A DNA stretch of 10,335 nucleotides from an uncultured Streptococcus sp. (GTDB taxonomy: Bacteria; Bacillota; Bacilli; Lactobacillales; Streptococcaceae): assembly GCA_934216185.1 (NCBI GenBank), contig CAKQBM010000067.1:1-10335 (forward strand). The letters are read 5' to 3'. The stretch's first letter is position 1; the number at the start of each line of letters is the position of its first letter. The translations under genes and the position numbers were made by a program. The notes under the pieces are model-generated. The model saw nothing but the letters and a program-made list of their open reading frames with translations, made no database searches and was not told the DNA's origin. Of the stretch, positions 1 to 6,649 are shown piece by piece.

Positions 1-2
1 AG

Positions 3-857
3 ATGGATGCCAAAGAGCTAAAACAAAGTATTTTAGCAAGCGAAGGACGAGTGGTTTTATCTGAGAATGTAGTCACTCGTGAGACATTTGTTGGGGATAT
101 CACTAATTCTGAAATTGCTAGAGCTTTTGGAGCTGATATGATTCTGTTGAATTGCTTCGATGTTTTTTATCCTAAAATTTATGCTTTAGATCGAACAGGA
201 GATCAAGTGATTGAACGCTTGCATGAATTGGTCGGTTGCCCTATCGGGGTAAACTTGGAACCTGTAGATCATTCAGCTAAGATGTTAGAGCAAATGCAAG
301 AAATTGCTGCGGGTCGTATTGCCAGTGTTGAAACGTTCAAGCGAATAGAGGAGTTGGGATTTGACTTTGTCTGTTTGACTGGAAATCCCGGAACAGGAGT
401 CAGCAATCGAGAAATTATCAAGGCTGTTCAAACTGCTAAGGAAAACTTTTCTGGTTTGATTATTGCGGGTAAGATGCACGGGGCAGGGGTGAATGAACCT
501 GTGGCAGAGCTTTCTGTGGCAGAGCAATTGTTGGAAGCAGGTGCGGATGTGATACTTGTTCCAGCAGTTGGAACTATTCCAGCTTTTCATGACCAAGAAT
601 TACGTGAAGTTGTTGATCTCGTTCATAGTAGGGGTGGTCTTGTATTGAGTGCTATTGGTACCAGCCAAGAAACATCTGATACAGATACAATCAAAGAAAT
701 TGCCCTTAGAAATAAAATTTGTGGAGTCGATATTCAACATATCGGTGATGCAGGATATGGAGGTTTGGCAACGATTGATAATATTTATGCTTTGAGTAAG
801 GCTATTAGAGGCGTGAGACATACGGTATCCCGTTTGGCTCGATCAGTAAATCGTTAG
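3..857 (+). CDS. TIM-barrel protein of the PTS operon (BtpA/PEP-mutase-like, function unknown)
   Basis: This 284-residue soluble protein has the alternating strand/helix and glycine-rich loop pattern of a (beta/alpha)8 barrel. Visible loops are GADMILLN (43-50), IGVNLEP (81-87), LTGNPGTGVSN (125-135), GKMHGAGVNEP (156-166), VPAVGTIPAF (186-195), SAIGTS (216-221) and HIGDAGYGG (246-254). The pattern resembles the BtpA/SgcQ or PEP-mutase-like barrels found beside sugar PTS genes. Related streptococcal proteins are, as far as I recall, called PEP phosphonomutase-like or DUF7916, but I cannot confirm the family. The late glycine-rich loops would suit a phosphate-bearing ligand, so an isomerase, epimerase or aldolase acting on the phosphosugar made by the PTS is a reasonable inference. 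It is the first gene of the operon visible here, 21 bases before IIB. The ATG lies at the window edge, so its ribosome site and any further upstream start cannot be judged. Confidence 0.7.
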   Translation: MDAKELKQSILASEGRVVLSENVVTRETFVGDITNSEIARAFGADMILLNCFDVFYPKIYALDRTGDQVIERLHELVGCPIGVNLEPVDHSAKMLEQMQEIAAGRIASVETFKRIEELGFDFVCLTGNPGTGVSNREIIKAVQTAKENFSGLIIAGKMHGAGVNEPVAELSVAEQLLEAGADVILVPAVGTIPAFHDQELREVVDLVHSRGGLVLSAIGTSQETSDTDTIKEIALRNKICGVDIQHIGDAGYGGLATIDNIYALSKAIRGVRHTVSRLARSVNR

Positions 858-878
858 TAAAAATATAAAGGAGAAAAA

Positions 879-1196
879 ATGGCTAAGTCAACAATTATGT
901 TAGCCTGCGCAGCAGGTATGAGCACTAGCTTACTAGTGACCAAGATGCAAAATGCAGCAACTGAGAGAGGATTGGATGTAGAAATCTTTGCAGTTCCAGC
1001 TCCAGAAGTTGAAGAAATTATCGAAACAAAAGAAGTAGATGTACTACTTTTAGGACCACAGGTTCGATACCTACTAGGAGATTTTCAAGAAAGGCTAAAA
1101 GAAAAGAATATTCCCGTTTCAGTTATTCCGATGACAGATTATGGAATGATGAACGGAGCTAAGGTGTTGGATCTAGCTGAAAGCTTATTGCCATAA
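879..1196 (+). CDS. PTS lactose/cellobiose-family IIB component
   Basis: This is the cytoplasmic IIB phosphocarrier, which takes phosphate from IIA and passes it to the sugar bound by IIC. The 105-residue length is usual for the free-standing family. The N-terminus is a hydrophobic strand leading into the active-site loop CAAGMSTSLL (10-19), with Cys10 as the phosphorylated residue. The central VDVLLLGPQVRY strand and the C-terminal PMTDYGMM stretch are also typical. AAAGGAG at 867-873 is a strong ribosome site and fixes the ATG. The gene sits directly before IIA and IIC, so the transporter is encoded as three separate polypeptides. Family membership is secure. The sugar is not readable from the sequence; beta-glucosides, cellobiose or chitobiose are the usual substrates. 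Confidence 0.93.
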   Translation: MAKSTIMLACAAGMSTSLLVTKMQNAATERGLDVEIFAVPAPEVEEIIETKEVDVLLLGPQVRYLLGDFQERLKEKNIPVSVIPMTDYGMMNGAKVLDLAESLLP

Positions 1197-1212
1197 GATT
1201 GGAGGTTTCAGT

Positions 1213-1530
1213 ATGGATGAGAGTAACTTAGAATCTGTTATGGGATTGATTATGTACGGTGGAGAAGCCAAAAGCAACGCAATGGAGGCTATTCGAGCAG
1301 CAAAATCAAGTGATTTTGATCTTGCTAGTCAAAAATTAGCAGATGCTCACAGAGCTTTACTACAGGCACATAAAACCCAGACCGAAATGTTAACAAAAGA
1401 GGCAAATGGAGAGAGTGCTCCGTTGAGTCTATTGATGGTACATGCGCAAGACCACTTGATGACCAGCATCACTTTTGTAGATTTAGCAAAAGAAGTGGTT
1501 GAAGTGTATGAAAAATTTGAAAATCTTTAG
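1213..1530 (+). CDS. PTS lactose/cellobiose-family IIA component
   Basis: This is the cytoplasmic IIA phosphocarrier, which accepts phosphate from HPr. It is a 105-residue all-helical protein; the family forms a trimer of three-helix bundles. The signature LLMVHAQDHLM (73-83) supplies the phosphorylatable His77 together with Asp80 and His81. These positions correspond to the active-site His and metal-binding Asp of lactococcal LacF-type IIA. The N-terminal GLIMYGGEAKSNAMEAI segment is also typical of the family. GGAGG at 1201-1205 precedes the ATG. The gene begins 16 bases after the IIB stop, and its own stop overlaps the ribosome site for IIC, which points to coordinated translation of the three subunits. 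Confidence 0.94.
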   Translation: MDESNLESVMGLIMYGGEAKSNAMEAIRAAKSSDFDLASQKLADAHRALLQAHKTQTEMLTKEANGESAPLSLLMVHAQDHLMTSITFVDLAKEVVEVYEKFENL

Positions 1531-1539
1531 GAGTTTGCT

Positions 1540-2895
1540 ATGAATAAAGCTTTAGATAAAATGCAAGAAAAACTTTCTCCAATTGCAATGAAAGTGGGGA
1601 ATCAACGGTTTTTAGTTGCTTTACGTGATTCGTTTGTTGGTACGATGCCTGTCATTATGACAGGTTCAGTTGCTCTGTTATTGAATGCCTTTCTAGTAGA
1701 TTTGCCACAACAATTCCACCTAGAAGGGATTACAAAAGCTTTCCAATGGTTAGTAGATATCAATAACTTGGTCTTTAAGGGAAGTATTCCAATTGTTTCC
1801 CTCTTGTTCATCTACTGTCTCGGTGTCAATATTGCTAAGATTTATAAGGTTGATACGGTTTCAGCAGGTCTTGTTTCCCTAGCATCATTTGTCGTTTCTA
1901 TTGGTGGTAAAGTAACTCAAAGTTTTCCTTTAACAAATGTCGGTGATGTAAAATTAGATCAGATTATCCAAGGGATTGATAACCTAAAATTTGATGGTCA
2001 AAATCTCTTGGTAACTGTTGGAAATGTTCTCCCTGGGAACCATGTGAATGCCAGAGGCTACTTTACAGCTATGATCATTGGATTTCTAGCTTCTATCATC
2101 TTCTGTAAAGTGATGAACAAGAATTGGGTAATCAAATTGCCTGACTCAGTTCCACCAGCAATTGCTAAACCTTTTATTTCAATTATTCCTGGTTTTATGG
2201 CCATGTATGTAGTTGCCATTTTAACGTATCTCTTCCACCTATTAAGCAATGATTTGTTGATTGACTGGATTTATAAAGTATTGCAAACTCCTTTACTTGG
2301 TTTGTCTCAAAGCTTCTTTGCAGTTGTTCTAATGATCTTCTTGAATAAACTATTCTGGTTCTTTGGACTACACGGTGGTAATGTTCTTGCCCCAATCATG
2401 GAAGGCCTCTTTGGTGTCGCTATGTTGGCCAACTTGGATGCTTTTCAAAAAGGTGAAGTTATTCCTTATATTTGGACAAGTGGTTCATTCGGTGCCTTCG
2501 TCTGGTTTGAAGGTTTAGGGCTCGTTATCGCTATTCTTCTCTTCTCAAGAAACAATCATTACCGTGAAGTTGCAAAACTTGGTTTGGCACCTGTTATGTT
2601 TAACATAGGTGAACCAGTCAACTATGGTTTACCAGTAGTTTTGAATCCATTGCTCTTTATCCCATTCGTAATTAGCCCAATTCTCATGGGTACAGTTGCT
2701 TACTGGGCAACAAATCTAGGTCTTGTTGCTCCAGTTACACAAAATGTAACTTGGGTTATGCCTCCAGTCTTGTATGGTTTCTTCTCTACAGCCTTTGACT
2801 GGCGTTCTATCATAGTATCAGTTATTTGTTTGTTGATTAGTATTGTTTCTTATTTTCCATTTGTTAGAATGGCAGATAAGACTGAATTGCAATAA
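1540..2895 (+). CDS. PTS lactose/cellobiose-family IIC permease
   Basis: This 451-residue integral membrane protein binds and translocates the sugar while IIB phosphorylates it. Multiple hydrophobic segments run through the whole length. Two family hallmarks are present: FGLHGGNVLAPIMEG (275-289, with His278) and the sugar-site motif FNIGEPVNYGLPVVLNP (354-370, with Glu358). The corresponding His and Glu contact the sugar in the characterised ChbC-type IIC. No IIA or IIB domain is fused. TAGGAG, overlapping the IIA stop, is the ribosome site. No glycosidase or regulator of the operon lies inside the window, so the substrate is undetermined. A hairpin terminator about 65 bases downstream ends the operon. 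Confidence 0.94.
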   Translation: MNKALDKMQEKLSPIAMKVGNQRFLVALRDSFVGTMPVIMTGSVALLLNAFLVDLPQQFHLEGITKAFQWLVDINNLVFKGSIPIVSLLFIYCLGVNIAKIYKVDTVSAGLVSLASFVVSIGGKVTQSFPLTNVGDVKLDQIIQGIDNLKFDGQNLLVTVGNVLPGNHVNARGYFTAMIIGFLASIIFCKVMNKNWVIKLPDSVPPAIAKPFISIIPGFMAMYVVAILTYLFHLLSNDLLIDWIYKVLQTPLLGLSQSFFAVVLMIFLNKLFWFFGLHGGNVLAPIMEGLFGVAMLANLDAFQKGEVIPYIWTSGSFGAFVWFEGLGLVIAILLFSRNNHYREVAKLGLAPVMFNIGEPVNYGLPVVLNPLLFIPFVISPILMGTVAYWATNLGLVAPVTQNVTWVMPPVLYGFFSTAFDWRSIIVSVICLLISIVSYFPFVRMADKTELQ

Positions 2896-2956
2896 TTCTT
2901 GCAAATGACAGATTCGATAGATTCTCACTTTTCGATAGCGTAATTATTGATAGTAA

Positions 2957-2996
2957 AGGAAAGCACAGTAAGAAATGTCATCTTGCTGTGCTTTTA
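2957..2996 (+). terminator. Rho-independent terminator of the PTS operon
   Basis: Arms at 2960-2973 and 2981-2994 form a 14-bp stem (AAAGCACAGTAAGA with TCTTGCTGTGCTTT) with one U-G pair and a 7-base loop, ending in a short U run. It lies 62 bases after the IIC stop. It may also stop read-through from the convergent prepilin peptidase gene, although its T tract on that strand is interrupted. Apart from this hairpin, I see nothing coding in 2896-3100. Confidence 0.75.
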
Positions 2997-3100
2997 AATC
3001 AGGTTGAGTATCAATGATATTGAAAGACTAGTTCATAATATGACCCGAAAATGATTAGAGTCTATTTTGACTAATGAAAGTGGGGGAAAAGTTTCTTGAT

Positions 3101-3763
3101 TTACCTCATAAGCAGTAGCTTACCAAAAATAATCACACAAGCAGCGAGTAAGAGGAAAGGCACGAAAGGAAGTCTTTCCTTTTTCTTTTGAAGGAGAAAG
3201 GCTAGAATTCCCGTCGCAGAAGCAAACTGAATCAAGATGAGTAATTCGGTCGCACTAAAGACGAGAGCGCAAGAAGCTAAAAAGAGGAAATCCCCTGCAC
3301 CCATGCGGATATCGATAAAATGAGCCAAAATTCCAAGAACAAGGAGGAAGAGCATGACTAGATTCCAGCCAGAGGAAGCCATGAGGAGTAGGTGGAAAGT
3401 CATCCAGACCAGTAAGGGATATTCCTGATGGCGAAAGTCGTAGATGCCCAAGGTCAAACCAGCAGTGATTAGGATGACTTGCCCCAAGGAAAGAAATCCC
3501 CAAGAGTAAAGTAGAAAGATGAGTCCTAAGCCTAGTTCAAAGAGGGCATACCAGACTGGATAAGTAGTCTTGCAGTAGCGACAGCAAAAGCGATTGAAGA
3601 CCTGTGAGAGGATCGGAATCAAATCTAAGGGACGCAAGGGAGTCTGACAGGAATCGCAGTGACTAGCTGGACTGATAATGGATTGCTCTGGAAAACGGTC
3701 AATGACCAAACCAAGAAAGGAAGCGAGAATGCTCCCGACAAGAAAAAAATAAAAATCAATCAT
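3101..3763 (-). CDS. cclA: Type IV prepilin peptidase / N-methyltransferase (competence pilus)
   Basis: This is the membrane aspartyl protease (A24 family) that cleaves leader peptides of type IV-like pilins. In competent streptococci its substrates are the ComGC-type pilins of the DNA-uptake pilus. It has 220 residues and several membrane segments. The N-terminal cytoplasmic domain carries a zinc-type cysteine set: CDSC (36-39) and CRYC (61-64). The two catalytic aspartates are visible as Asp109 in GIYDFRHQEYP and Asp158 in the signature GAGD (155-158). The same protein is called CclA, CilC or PilD in pneumococcus. An in-frame TAG stands three codons before the ATG, so the start cannot lie further upstream. 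There is no ribosome site, and the SigX box sits only 7 bases before the ATG. Expression should therefore be competence-induced, probably from a leaderless mRNA. Confidence 0.93.
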   Translation of the reverse strand: MIDFYFFLVGSILASFLGLVIDRFPEQSIISPASHCDSCQTPLRPLDLIPILSQVFNRFCCRYCKTTYPVWYALFELGLGLIFLLYSWGFLSLGQVILITAGLTLGIYDFRHQEYPLLVWMTFHLLLMASSGWNLVMLFLLVLGILAHFIDIRMGAGDFLFLASCALVFSATELLILIQFASATGILAFLLQKKKERLPFVPFLLLAACVIIFGKLLLMR

Positions 3764-3770
3764 ACTTATC

Positions 3771-3778
3771 TATTCGTA
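3771..3778 (-). promoter_or_regulatory. Com-box (cin-box, SigX/ComX promoter) for the prepilin peptidase
   Basis: On the minus strand the sequence reads TTTTTTACGAATAGA, which contains the full TACGAATA core and the preceding T tract of the streptococcal late-competence promoter. Its downstream edge is 7 bases from the ATG at 3763. On the opposite strand it overlaps the -35 region of the acetyltransferase promoter. Confidence 0.9.
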
Positions 3779-3801
3779 AAAAATAGGAGAAGTAGTATAA
3801 T
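3773..3801 (+). promoter_or_regulatory. Probable sigma-A promoter of the acetyltransferase gene
   Basis: A perfect TATAAT lies at 3796-3801, 31 bases before the ATG at 3833. With a 17-base spacer, the -35 position falls on TTCGTA (3773-3778), a poor match that coincides with the com-box on the other strand. GAGG shortly before the ATG provides the ribosome site. Confidence 0.6.
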
Positions 3802-3832
3802 GGAGAAACATAGATAAGATGGTGAGGCAAAG

Positions 3833-4288
3833 ATGATAATTCGTTTTGAAGAAAAGGTGAGCACTGAAAACGCTCAGCTCGTATGCCAATGGTCCAACTC
3901 CCTTGGCAAAGTCTTTCAAGAACAATGGATGGGACCAAGGATTCCTTTTCCACTGACCCTTCAAGTCTTGCAAGACTTGGAAGGAGTTTTTTCTATCTTT
4001 GATGGACAAGAGTTTGTAGGGCTTATCCAGAAAATCAGATTGGAAAACAGCAATCTTCACATTGGACGCTTTTTAATCAATCCCCAGAAACAGGGACAAG
4101 GCTTAGGTAGCCAGGCTTTAAGGAAATTTGTTAGTTTAGCATTTGAAAATAGAGATATAGACAGTATTTCTCTAAATGTCCTCGAAGCAAATCAACCAGC
4201 TCAAAATCTTTACCAAAAAGAAGGATTTGAAATCGTTCAAATGATTGAAGCACCTGTAAGAAAATACATCATGAAAAAGTGGAGATAG
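3833..4288 (+). CDS. GNAT-family N-acetyltransferase
   Basis: This 151-residue single-domain GNAT enzyme transfers an acetyl group from acetyl-CoA to an amine. Motif A, which binds the pyrophosphate of CoA, is visible as NPQKQGQGLGSQAL (83-96). It follows the beta-4 strand IGRFLI. Motif B is NQPAQNLYQKEGFE (120-133), with the usual Tyr127. Length and layout are normal and the gene appears intact. It is transcribed divergently from the competence prepilin peptidase across a 69-base gap with overlapping promoters. The acetylated substrate cannot be told from the sequence; small amines, antibiotics and protein N-termini are all used by the family. Its place beside the peptidase looks like conserved core-genome order rather than part of the accessory module to the right. 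Confidence 0.88.
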   Translation: MIIRFEEKVSTENAQLVCQWSNSLGKVFQEQWMGPRIPFPLTLQVLQDLEGVFSIFDGQEFVGLIQKIRLENSNLHIGRFLINPQKQGQGLGSQALRKFVSLAFENRDIDSISLNVLEANQPAQNLYQKEGFEIVQMIEAPVRKYIMKKWR

Positions 4289-4398
4289 GAAGGAATAAAG
4301 TCTTGTAAATTTTTAAGCCAAGCGGTTGATTTTTTATGTAGTGAAGATTCTTTTGCACTAAAATAGTTGCTTTACTATCCGTTGGTAGAACAGATACG

Positions 4399-4427
4399 AA
4401 AAAAAGCCTTTAGAATAAGGCTTTTAG
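4399..4427. terminator. Bidirectional hairpin terminator after the acetyltransferase
   Basis: AAAAGCCTT (4402-4410) and AAGGCTTTT (4417-4425) form a perfect 9-bp stem around a 6-base loop. Read on the minus strand, the stem is followed by seven T residues, so it should terminate leftward transcription more strongly than rightward. It would stop read-through from the regulators toward the acetyltransferase gene. Confidence 0.7.
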
Positions 4428-4552
4428 ACACTAAATTATGCCCCCTACATGGATTTGGAAAGAATTTTCATACTGATAGTAATTAAAAATATTGAAATAT
4501 AAGTGATTTTAGGGAAATATTTTTAGGTATTTTCAATGTCATGATTTAAAAA

Positions 4553-4572
4553 TGGGGCAAAAGTGGGGCAAA
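4553..4572 (+). repeat. Two direct copies of TGGGGCAAAA, possible integrase-arm-type repeats
   Basis: TGGGGCAAAA occurs at 4553-4562 and again, preceded by G, at 4564-4573, an 11-base period close to one helical turn. Repeats of this style are, as far as I recall, common near the integrase ends of streptococcal prophages and integrative elements. No integrase gene is present here. A related opposite-sense ATGCCCCC lies at 4439-4446. Confidence 0.35.
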
Positions 4573-4599
4573 ATCGAATGACTCATAAAGGTTCTTGGA

Positions 4600-4746
4600 A
4601 TGAACTTATCTGCTGAATTTGACTATGCACCATGGAATCAAAGTGGCTTTGGACCAAGTGTTCTTTTAAAATATTTTAAGTATAAATACCTTGGTTTTGA
4701 ACCTCAAGATGAAAAAGAACGGCTCTATAATTTCTGTAGTGGGTAA
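4600..4746 (+). pseudogene. 48-codon ORF, probable remnant or minor peptide
   Basis: An open frame starts MNLSAEFDYAPWNQ and ends KERLYNFCSG. The frame is closed upstream by a TGA at 4579-4581. The residues are well mixed and aromatic-rich, as in a real protein fragment rather than random AT-rich DNA, but there is only a weak AAAGG ribosome site. The stop codon lies within the loop of the hairpin at 4721-4770. I do not recognise a family. It may be a leftover of a larger gene or of an insertion element. Confidence 0.3.
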
Positions 4747-4775
4747 AACCACTGTAGAGATTATAGAGCTTTTTG
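4721..4775 (+). terminator. Long 22-bp hairpin, likely + strand terminator
   Basis: Arms at 4721-4742 and 4749-4770 pair along their whole length around the 6-base loop GTAAAA. Four of the pairs are G-U in the + strand RNA, and the stem is followed by a short U run. On the minus strand those four positions would be A-C mismatches. An alternative is the joined ends of an insertion element, since the arm begins GGCTCT as in some ISL3-type termini. Confidence 0.5.
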
Positions 4776-4858
4776 AATGCAGACAAAAAAATTAAATCAA
4801 TAATAAGTTATTGGTACAACATACAACCAATAGTTTCAAGCAAAAATTTGATAGTAAT

Positions 4859-5446
4859 TTACTTATAAAAATCCTTCATTAAGTTATTTAAGTCAGTTTT
4901 TAGAATAATCTGCCTATCTTGAGTTAATTGACATTTTTCCTCATGGATTAGCTTTTCTAATATCTTTTCTCCTAATACTCCACCAATATGAAACTTTCTT
5001 TCAGAAAAATCTAAACATAATTTGATATTAGGATTAGACTGATAACCCAACCATTGCTGTATAGCATTACTTCCTTCTTGAGTTAAAGAGTAGCTGATAG
5101 GGGATTCCTGTTCTATTAATTTATTTTGAATAAACCACTCAAATATTGAAACTCCTGCTTTCCCTGCTAAATGGTGTAAACATGTCCGTGCTTCACCAAG
5201 CTTAATTGCTTGAGGACGTCTAGACAGTTTTGCAATAGCTTGTCTTCCTTGCTCCGTGGTGAGAGTATTATCATTATTTAATTTATAGTAAATTCGGCCG
5301 TAAAAGTTAAATAAAACTATTTTAGGACTAGCCTTTAAAAAAGCAATTTCACTTTTCGATAAAGAATACCCTAAAGTTCTTTCAATCTCATTTTGGGTGA
5401 GAAAACGGTTAGCTGATAAAACCGAGATAATTTGTGACGTTGACAT
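4859..5446 (-). CDS. ArsR-type transcriptional regulator with C-terminal sensor-like domain
   Basis: This 195-residue protein matches the larger ArsR-type regulators in its second half. The conserved blocks are EARTCLHHLAGKAGV (85-99), the TQEG turn (122-125) and CLDFSERKFHIGGVLGEKIL (144-163). Family members show similar R-x-C-x-x-HLAG and C-x-D-x-SER-x-x-H motifs, so Cys89, His92, Cys144 and His153 are candidate ligand or metal residues. The N-terminal half should be the winged helix, with a GRIYYKL wing-like strand at 50-56. It is diverged, and I cannot place a confident recognition helix. The gene lies 32 bases after the other regulator, with AAAGGTGGTGA as ribosome site, and the two are probably cotranscribed. 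It may repress the module or act with the larger regulator. Confidence 0.7.
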   Translation of the reverse strand: MSTSQIISVLSANRFLTQNEIERTLGYSLSKSEIAFLKASPKIVLFNFYGRIYYKLNNDNTLTTEQGRQAIAKLSRRPQAIKLGEARTCLHHLAGKAGVSIFEWFIQNKLIEQESPISYSLTQEGSNAIQQWLGYQSNPNIKLCLDFSERKFHIGGVLGEKILEKLIHEEKCQLTQDRQIILKTDLNNLMKDFYK

Positions 5447-5478
5447 AGTAGTTCACCACCTTTTTAATGATTAAAGCC

Positions 5479-6576
5479 TCATTTTTTAAAGAAATGGTAG
5501 AAATTCGGCATAAGTTGTGTAATGAGCTGTGTTGGCTCATAAAGAACGAATTTTTTAGCTTTTGTTGTCGTTAATAAGTTAGCATCCTTTAAAATTTGTA
5601 AATGTCTGGATATACTTGAATTACTCATTAATAAAATTTGAGCCAAAGATTGTGTCGTACTTGGTTTATCAATAACATAATTCATAATTTGTAAACGGAC
5701 AGGGTCACTCAAAGCTTTAAAAATAGTAATCAAATTTTCCGGTGTGGAGTTATAGTAACTTGGCTGTTCTGTAATATCATAGGTAATAGCAATTCCTTGG
5801 TTGAAAGATTCAACAAACAAATGAGGCCAAATAAAATAACTTGGTAATAACATAATAGAATCACTATCTTGCAGTTGGATTTCTTGGTCAAAAGGTTTAA
5901 TGATGGCCAGCCTGTCCTTTCTCCAATGAATGCGGTCAATTTGCAAATGATTAAACATTTCTTCAAAACCATTTTCCCTTAAAAAAGAAGCTTGATGATG
6001 GATTTCTGTTAAGAGCTTTCGTTGAATACCTTTACTTTTCCAAGTTTCATCAAATATTTCTTGGCGGTACCAATCAATAAAAGAGAAAAGATGTTGATAA
6101 ACACCAGAGGCATTTTTCCTCAAGTCTATAAGTAACTGATTATCCTCATTCAAAGAAAAATCCTTCCATTCTAATCCTTTTGCTAATGTTGGAATGAAGG
6201 AGTTTTCTCTGTCACTTGACACTTTCTCTAAATACTCAATTAACTGAATAGTTGGGAACTCATCAAGAAATTTCTTTAAATTTTGTATCTCTTCTTCAAT
6301 CGTTGTCGCATGATAGCGAAAATTACAAAGTAAAATAGGAGAAACACCAAGTTCATAAAAAAGTTGAAAATAGTGAAGATTCTCATAGAAATCATCTGTC
6401 AATCTGTCTTGTATCTCAATGACCCAATCAATATTTGTACCATGATGACGCGGGTTCAATAAGACATGTAAGCTTCTAAAAAGTTCATTTAAGGGTGAGT
6501 ACACAAATTGTATCCTTTGTGTTAATGTTTCATCCGTTTTTAGAGCATAGTTACTAAATTGAACTGTAATAGTCAT
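5479..6576 (-). CDS. ArsR-family regulator with large N-terminal domain (DUF5937-like)
   Basis: The C-terminal part (about 284-348) is a clear ArsR winged helix. FKALSDPVRLQIMNYV (286-301) is the classic opening, followed by a helix-turn-helix with recognition helix NSSISRHLQILKDANLL (319-335) and a KKFVLY wing. The first 280 residues resemble the DUF5937 type found fused to such domains; its role is probably ligand sensing, but this is not established. The metal-binding ELCVCDL motif of ArsR/SmtB is replaced by STTQSLAQIL, so arsenic or metal sensing at that site is unlikely. The gene is divergent from the adenylyltransferase operon across 101 bases containing an inverted repeat. AAGGAG before the ATG fixes the start. 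Autoregulation and control of the divergent operon are inferred. Confidence 0.85.
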   Translation of the reverse strand: MTITVQFSNYALKTDETLTQRIQFVYSPLNELFRSLHVLLNPRHHGTNIDWVIEIQDRLTDDFYENLHYFQLFYELGVSPILLCNFRYHATTIEEEIQNLKKFLDEFPTIQLIEYLEKVSSDRENSFIPTLAKGLEWKDFSLNEDNQLLIDLRKNASGVYQHLFSFIDWYRQEIFDETWKSKGIQRKLLTEIHHQASFLRENGFEEMFNHLQIDRIHWRKDRLAIIKPFDQEIQLQDSDSIMLLPSYFIWPHLFVESFNQGIAITYDITEQPSYYNSTPENLITIFKALSDPVRLQIMNYVIDKPSTTQSLAQILLMSNSSISRHLQILKDANLLTTTKAKKFVLYEPTQLITQLMPNFYHFFKK

Positions 6577-6594
6577 GTGTATGCTCCTTCTAAA

Positions 6595-6616
6595 CGATTC
6601 GATATTTTTAGAATCG
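6595..6616. promoter_or_regulatory. Inverted repeat, candidate operator between divergent genes
   Basis: CGATTC (6595-6600) and GAATCG (6611-6616) form an exact inverted repeat with a 10-base spacer, so the half-sites lie 16 bases centre to centre. The repeat is next to the regulator's ribosome site and just upstream of the -35 of the divergent operon. That placement suits an ArsR-type dimer controlling both directions. Confidence 0.5.
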
Positions 6617-6621
6617 ATTGA

Positions 6622-6649
6622 TTGAAATTTTATTTCATTGTATCATAAT
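6622..6649 (+). promoter_or_regulatory. Probable promoter of the adenylyltransferase operon
   Basis: TTGAAA (6622-6627) and CATAAT (6644-6649), with a 16-base spacer, form a plausible sigma-A promoter. A second TATAAT at 6650-6655 lacks a good -35. Transcription would begin close to 6656, leaving a short leader with AAGAGGT (6664-6670) as the ribosome site. Confidence 0.5.

Larger units (their letters stand above)
4428..4858. other. Junction between core genes and the accessory module
   Basis: This stretch has no convincing full-length gene. It holds the TGGGGCAAAA direct repeats (4553-4572), a 48-codon ORF of uncertain reality (4600-4746) and the long asymmetric hairpin (4721-4770). Further right is a weak 7-bp inverted repeat, TATTGGT/ACCAATA (4809-4832), just beyond the stop of the minus-strand regulator. 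The mixture of short remnants suggests past insertion or excision of mobile DNA. Confidence 0.5.

Noticed and set aside
2910..2938. Two copies of TTCGATAG after the PTS operon as a regulatory repeat
   Set aside because: The copies are short, lie downstream of the operon and have no promoter nearby. The resemblance to the GATTCGATA of the regulator spacer is most likely chance.
3770..4060. 96-codon minus-strand ORF opposite the acetyltransferase
   Set aside because: It is antisense to the acetyltransferase, covers the com-box and divergent promoters, and shows no recognisable domain.
4809..4832. TATTGGT/ACCAATA hairpin as terminator of the regulator genes
   Set aside because: The stem is only 7 bp and AT-rich with a 10-base loop and no adjacent T tract. 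It may be chance; the hairpin at 4399-4427 is a better stop for leftward transcription.
6575..6625. 16-codon ORF (MCMLLLNDSIFLESID) as a microcin-type precursor peptide
   Set aside because: There is no ribosome site, it overlaps the regulator start and the candidate operator, it lies upstream of the likely promoter, and it does not end in the Asn that the classic MccA has.
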